Shown here piece by piece: positions 58,746 through 64,000 of a stretch of 64,000 nt of DNA. The DNA is from Lophium mytilinum (Eukaryota; Ascomycota; Dothideomycetes; Mytilinidiales; Mytilinidiaceae), in the NCBI GenBank assembly GCA_010093605.1, contig MU004188.1, positions 1,560,341-1,624,340 on the forward strand. Reading direction: 5' to 3'. Positions within the stretch are counted from its first letter, which is position 1, and each line of letters starts with the position of its first letter. Below the pieces are notes generated by a model. The model saw only the letters and a list, made by a program, of their open reading frames with translations, made no database searches and had not been told where the DNA came from. The position numbers and the translations under genes are program-made.

Positions 58746-59723
58746 GGTGGCTAGACTGGCGGGGAAGCAGTGTCAAGGAACAAGACGGGAGCGAGAGAGC
58801 TGAGGAAGAGACCAAGGCAAGGCGTCAAAGAGGTACTTAATAGCCGGATGCGCTGCCCGAGCTCAGGCAGAGGTCGCTGCAGCTAGAGCACGCAAAGCAG
58901 GGCAGAGGCAGCTTATCACAGCAGAAAACGGCGCTTGGCAGCCTTGCGTGATAGCTCGATGTCTTTTAGCTCTGCACAGCTCCGAGCTCGCCGTGTTGGA
59001 GCTATCGAAAGCTACCCCGCCGCAGCCGCCTGCATGATGATGGTGGCATGCCCGGGGGCAGCCCCCAAGGCCCTTTGTCCGCAGCCTTGTGTGCCGGCTT
59101 GGGGGTGTGTGGGAGCACGTCGATCGCTGCAGTCATACAGAGCAAGGCTTGCAACAAAGACGCTCGACTTTGGGGCCCAAGGCAGGGCTCCCTCGGCGTG
59201 CAATTGGGCATGTGGGATGGTGATGGGCGGGGTGTGGTGAGGACGAGCTTGGCAAACTGCGCTGGTGACCTTTCCGCCGATAAGCCTATCAGCCAGATGC
59301 ATCTGGTTAGTATCAGTCTTACCGCACGCTGAAAAGCTGAAAGCTCGCAGCATGCACGCCGCTGGCAGCCTCTGCCAGCGGTGCTCCCATGTCGACAGCT
59401 CAGTCGCGTGGTGTAAGGCTGAATGGCTTGTTCTGCAGCTACCCTGGGAGTGCAGCGGAGTCACATCCTCGCAGTACCGGCAGATTTCCTCCTGATGTGT
59501 AGTTGTTAGTCCCGAGGCACTTGCAGCAGCGCATTTGTAACGATGAAGAACCGCCTCGAATTATCTCTACTCAGAAGTCTGAGAATCGTATGCTACACTT
59601 GCGCACATTGTCTTTAAACTAAGCAGACCACAGCTGTGTAAGAAGCAGCAGCAACTCCTATCCCGGGCCCAATGCCAGAACACTCTTTCAATAATCATAA
59701 CCCATATTCGCACAAGTCCTCCC
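58746..59723. other. Intergenic between ACL1 and the phosphatase-like gene
   Basis: Both flanking genes are on the minus strand, so this holds the ACL1 3' flank and the promoter of the phosphatase-like gene. GC-rich frames on both strands at 58935-59495 lack motifs. No gene supported. Confidence 0.5.
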
Positions 59724-61980
59724 TTAGAGGCTGACCTCAACACGGCCTTCGTTGCCGGGTGCTCCTCCAGCAAGGTTGGGGAGGAGGTAGGTGATGTCGT
59801 CCCACGGATGCCTGTAGAGACCAGTCCGCAGACGCTTCTGGTCCAGGAAATGGGCAATCAAACCGATACTTCGGCCGAGCACGAACAGACCGTTGAGCAC
59901 ACCCATTTTCAGGTAGTCCTCAGCCTCTTCCGAGCTGAAGGCACCGCAGTTGCGGAGCAGATCAACGAAGCACACGGCAATGCAACCGTCGACGTTAAGA
60001 ATGAGGTTGTCCTTCTTCGAGGTTGTCACCGTCTCGACGGCAAGCGCGTAGTCCAGCATCTTGCTGCTGGCGAAGTTCTTCTTGACGAACTCCTTCACCA
60101 GCTCGACACGGAGATCGGGGTTGTTTCGCGACTTGATTCTGTGACCAATACCAGGAACTAGGAACTGTTAAAATATGCATCGACAGAAGATAGTAGGGCA
60201 CTTACTGAGCTTGTTCTCCTTCCTCATGGTGTCGACGAAGTCACGGGGGCTCAGGCCCTTGTCGTAGGCCTTGGTGAACTCTTCGGCAGCGCCGTCGAGA
60301 GCACCACCGAATCGCGAGCCAATGGTCAAAAGACCGCTGACTAGCGCGCTGATAAGATCCTTACCGGCACGGGTGGTGATGATCGTGTTCATGGCGCCAG
60401 ACACAGCGGGACCGTGGTCGGCAGTCAACATGAGCACCATCTCGAGGAAGCGGCTGGCGTAGTCGGGAAGACGGCGACGGAACCATAGTAGTGACATGAC
60501 ACCACCAATTCCAATGTTGTCCCTGAACACATCCGAGATAGGCATACCAGCGTACAGGAGCTCCTGACCACGGTCGTCGGAGATGGTCGAGATGAAAGCG
60601 GCGGGCTTTCGGACGAGACCGAGCTCCTGCGCCCAGGAGTAGTCAATGGGGATCTTGGGAACGACGGGCTCTGGCTTGGGCTTGATGGTGCCAGCCTTGA
60701 GCAGCTTCTGGTAGACCTGGGCAAGGGTGCCTGGCATGTCCTCGAAAGTTTCCGGGACAAAGAAGCCTGCCTCGCCCATCGACTTGTTCTTCACCACAGC
60801 TGTCTCAAGCTGAGAGTTGGCGAACGAACCGGCGTGACCAAACTGGACCTCAGTCTTGAGCAGGCCAGCGACAGTACCAATGGCCCATGCCACAATTGGC
60901 TTGTTCACTTGGCCAGACTTAACAGCTTCGATCACGCGGTATTCCTCGACACCACCGACTTCACCGAGCAAGACGATAATCTTGCAGTTGGGGTCGGCCT
61001 GGTACCGCAAGACGTGGTCGATGAAAGTTGTACCCGGATACCTGTCACCACCAATCGCAACGCCTTCAAGAACACCATCGGTTGTATTTGCGATGATGTT
61101 GTTGAGCTCGTTGGACATACCTCCGGACTTGGAGACGTATGACACGGAGCCTGGGCGGTAGAGCTTGGAGGCGACAATGTTGTCCATCATACCACCTGTA
61201 TTACCAATCTTGAACGCACCGGGCTTAATGCCACCGACAGTAGCCGGGCCAATGATGGTGATACCCTTCTTCTGCGCAACGTGGAGAATCTCGCGGGCGC
61301 GCTGTTGCACGTGTCAGCCACAACCTTATTTTCTGACATTCTGAGCATTGACACCTACTCGTTCAGGCACACCCTCGGCAATAATGGCAATGGATCGGAT
61401 CTGGGGGAATTCCATCAGCTCCATTGTGGAGCTGTAGACACTGCGCGATGACGCGAAGTTGACCACAGTGTCGACATCGGAGTGCTTTGCGATGGCCTTC
61501 TCCACCGACTGGTACACGGGCAGAAGAGTCTCGCTAGTTCCCCAGTACCTGCATGGTGCGTTAGTTGAAGTCCACGTGCAAAAGCACTGTCATGTGAAAT
61601 TTGGGGAAATCGGGAATTGCGCACATTTTGCTGACGAACTGACCGCCAAACGTGTAGATGATGCCTGCTACGGAGGGAGTCTTGCGCTTGCAGATGAAGT
61701 CGAAATCGAGCATGCCCTGCACGGCGCGGGGCTGGAGGCCGCTGTAGAGGAGTTCCATTAGCACCGTGTTCAATCGTCTCATGGCGGGCTGCAAGGGCGC
61801 TCACTAGACAAAGCATCGCGTCTTGGGGTGGAAGAGAGTGTGCTCGGCGGGCGGGCTCAATGGCCGGCTGGGAGCTGCGAAGCGGCGGATGTTGTCGTTG
61901 GCAGACGGGCCATCTGGGCTGAGAGAGGTCGAGGTGGCAGGAGCGGGGGCGCCGTTGGTGGTGGGCACCGCGGAAGGCAT
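59724..61980 (-). CDS. ACL1: ATP-citrate lyase subunit 1
   Basis: Cytosolic enzyme subunit that, with subunit 2, turns citrate, CoA and ATP into acetyl-CoA and oxaloacetate. Five exons (61980-61805, 61741-61625, 61548-61359, 61301-60206, 60157-59724) give 670 residues, close to known fungal subunit 1. An N-terminal Pro/Ser/Ala-rich lead is followed by the CoA-binding region ([20 protein letters not shown], then [20 protein letters not shown]). The succinyl-CoA-synthetase-like part has the phosphorylated His317 in [12 protein letters not shown]. The C-terminal citrate-synthase-like domain carries [20 protein letters not shown] and [17 protein letters not shown], the latter joined over a 48 bp intron. 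All junctions keep frame and no catalytic residue is missing. It is head to head with subunit 2. Confidence 0.96.
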
Positions 61981-63150
61981 TTTGGAAGAAGTGGTCGCGG
62001 TTTCGAGGGTAGAGAATTGGTATTATCTGGAGGGGCCGCGAGAGTTAGCTGGCTGGACGCGCGCAGTTTTGAAAAGCGGATGGTGAGTCGGGCCGTGGAA
62101 AAGTGGTGCTGACGTGAGTTCCCGACGCTGAGCAGAAACAAAAAACGCACAGCCGGACTCAGCGCTCGCAGCTCGGTGACGGGAGAAGGGCACGGCGGGC
62201 GAGGGCTCACTGTATGGGGACGTACGGGAGTGTATGTTGCTGCTGCAATTGCAATTGAGGCGAGGAAACAGACGGGGACGGGTCTGGAGGTGGTGGGAGA
62301 CGGCGAGATGACGCTTTTCGGGAGAGAAGTTTGGACACCGCTTCGGCGTTGAGCTGCTAGCCCGCGATCAGGGCCACTCCCAATCCAATCCAATTGTTGG
62401 GGAAACAGCCCCGGCCCGGGCTTCAGCCACACACCGCCCGCCGGCCCTTGTCTGGGGAGCCGTGTGCGAGTGAGCGGTCACTGCTTGCCGTGTTTTGCTG
62501 TGTCTCGCGGCGATGCCACGGGAGTTCCTCTGCTGCGACTGTTTTCGCAACGAGACCGGCGCGCAGGCGGAACTGAGGGTGCTGGAGCTGTCTTTCGGCG
62601 TCGTGGAGCCCAGGTCAGACGCTGCGAAGATTGTCGGATTCCGTTCCCAACGGCGGCCAGGAACGCGCTTGGCGGGGCCCTGCGTTTAGTGATTTTAGCG
62701 CCCTCTCAACCTGAGCACCAACGCCCCACGCCCGCTGCCCTCACCGACAAGAATTTGAGCGTCATCTCCTCAGCTGCAACCCTCCCGACCACCTCAATTG
62801 CCCTCCTCTTCGCTGCTGCGTGCCACTGCTCCTCTTCAATTTCTCGTCGCCCTCTTCGACTGCATCCAGGTGAGTCCCAACCGCTCTTTTCGTCCGGAAT
62901 GCGCCTCCGGGGATTGTCCACACCTCCGAGAATCGTCTTCGGACTTCCATAAGCCCATTCTCCATCCCCAATAATTTCCGCCGTCGCCGGGTGCCCTCTC
63001 GAGACCGCAGCTCAGCCCTCTGTTCTTGCCCTGCCTCGCATTGCCGATACCTGATCCCGCGCCCGCCTCTTTTCTCATTCCTCAAGCCAGACCTTGCGCA
63101 GAAGCTAAACGCACCCTTCAGACCTCCTCGAATAGCTCCAATCTTCCAGA
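61981..63150. promoter_or_regulatory. Shared divergent promoter of the ACL1 and ACL2 genes
   Basis: A 1,170 bp interval between the two start codons with no gene of its own. Three abutting CCAAT boxes lie at 62380-62394, roughly 400 bp from the ACL1 ATG and 770 bp from the ACL2 ATG. CCAAT is the site of the fungal Hap2/3/5 complex. The ACL2 side is pyrimidine-rich (62800-63140) and contains a GTGAGT at 62870 that could start a 5'-leader intron ending near 63100-63120. Joint control of two subunits of one enzyme is expected. Confidence 0.7.
62380..62394 (+). promoter_or_regulatory. Three directly repeated CCAAT boxes
   Basis: CCAATCCAATCCAAT: three CCAAT pentamers with no spacing, inside the ACL1/ACL2 divergent promoter. 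The pentamer is the binding core of the fungal CCAAT-binding (Hap) complex. Occupation is inferred, and steric limits mean probably only one is bound at a time. Confidence 0.6.
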
Positions 63151-64000
63151 ATGTCTGCCAAATCCATCTTCGAAGCCGACGGCAAGGCCATCCTCAACTA
63201 CCACCTCACCCGCGCGCCCGTGATCAAGCCCACTCCTCTGCCGGCCACCGCAACCCACAATCCCCCTGCCCGGCTTGCATCTCTTCACTTCCCCGCCGAT
63301 GCCGCTCCAAAAGACGTCCTAGACCAGGCCGAGGTAACATTTCCGTGGCTGCTCGTCTCGGGCTCCAAATTTGTCGCAAAACCTGATCAGTTGATCAAGC
63401 GGCGAGGCAAGAGCGGTCTTCTGGCCTTGAACAAGACATGGGCCGAGTGTCGCGCGTGGATCGAGGAGAGAGCAGGAAAGCCCCAGAGGGTGGAGACGGT
63501 CGATGGTGTGCTGAGGCAATTCTTGGTGGAGCCGTTTGTGCCCCATCCTCAGGATACCGAATATTATATCAACATCAACTCGGTGCGAGAGGTACGTGAT
63601 TTATCTTTTTCTTCATTTTTTGACTACTCCTGGTTCCGGTTGTCGATTGCATTTTCAAAACGAGACAAAAAATGTACTGGTTGCGTGGATATGTTGTTCA
63701 GAACGGCAAAAGCCTGGTGTGGAAGGTGGTTCCAGAACATCACGGGCGGCTGCTAGGCTTTTGTTTGGCTTCTGCACGGAACTCGGCCGGACGAAGGGAT
63801 ACGCTTATCCAGGCCCACACGTTCTGCACCAGTCAGAAATGTCGCGTCCCTTGCATTTCTTATCGTTTGTTCCGATTCACAGCTCTTGCTTCGCTTCCGT
63901 CCCGACTGCGCTTTTGATGCGGCTCTGTTCGTGGCGTCGGCTCACTCCTTGTCGCCTACCCATCCCGCTATCACGTGCTCCCCACTAATACTGCCGCATT
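63151..64000 (+). CDS. ACL2: ATP-citrate lyase subunit 2, first exon (partial, runs off the window)
   Basis: ATP-grasp subunit that binds ATP and citrate; partner of ACL1. Only the first coding exon (63151-63591, 147 residues) is inside the window. It begins MSAKSIFEADGKAILNYHL and contains VTFPWLLVSGSKFVAKPDQL, IKRRGKSGLLALNKTW and FLVEPFVPHPQDTEYYININ, all typical of the ACL N-terminal ATP-grasp region. The intron starts at GTACGT (63592), is at least 409 bp (unusually long for this window), and its 3' end is not visible. A CCACTAAT branch-like site near 63984 suggests that the acceptor lies just past the edge. Frames inside the intron are not coding. Confidence 0.93.

Overview
The window is filamentous ascomycete (Pezizomycotina) nuclear DNA. 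Evidence: most genes are cut by 46-76 bp introns with GT..AG ends and CTAAC/CTGAC-like branch sites; ATP-citrate lyase is split into two divergently transcribed subunit genes; there is a HET-domain gene, two 2EXR-type genes, a multi-intron P450 and a Hei10-type RING gene. Dothideomycetes is my best guess at class, from the general look of the proteins only. No rRNA, confident tRNA, CRISPR array, LTR element or DNA transposon was found.

Layout. 0.5-4.4 kb: mitochondrial-type tRNA(Ile)-lysidine synthase, then a single-pass membrane protein of unknown role. 4.4-8.1 kb: no gene. 8.1-9.4 kb: two-finger C2H2 regulator. 11.2-14.4 kb: Hei10-like meiotic RING protein, JmjC/cupin-8 protein and prefoldin subunit 5. 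14.8-20.1 kb: a phenol-2-monooxygenase-type flavoenzyme divergent from an intact P450. 21.1-23.5 kb: disordered protein of unknown role. 25.2-32.9 kb: a 2,499-residue disordered protein made of tryptophan/lysine/Pro-Glu modules, the most unusual gene here. 34.2-35.3 kb: secreted GH17 glucanase. 36-40 kb: a decayed patch with a 9-bp minisatellite, a broken HET gene and a broken F-box-like gene. 41.2-43.6 kb: homeobox regulator. 45.7-49.2 kb: HAD phosphatase divergent from a nucleolar circularly permuted GTPase. 49.7-51.6 kb: P5C dehydrogenase. 52.3-55.4 kb: tail-to-tail 2EXR paralogs, one intact and one broken. 56.2-58.7 kb: membrane-anchored histidine-phosphatase-like protein lacking the usual catalytic histidine. 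59.7-64 kb: ACL1 and ACL2, head to head; ACL2 runs off the window.

Co-working genes: ACL1/ACL2 form one enzyme making cytosolic acetyl-CoA and share a 1.2 kb promoter with three abutting CCAAT boxes. The flavin monooxygenase and P450 share a 1.1 kb divergent promoter and may act on one aromatic substrate (inference). The others look like independent housekeeping, regulatory or lineage-specific genes. Exon boundaries were worked out by hand from splice signals and frame continuity; no search was run, so family names rest on recognised motifs.
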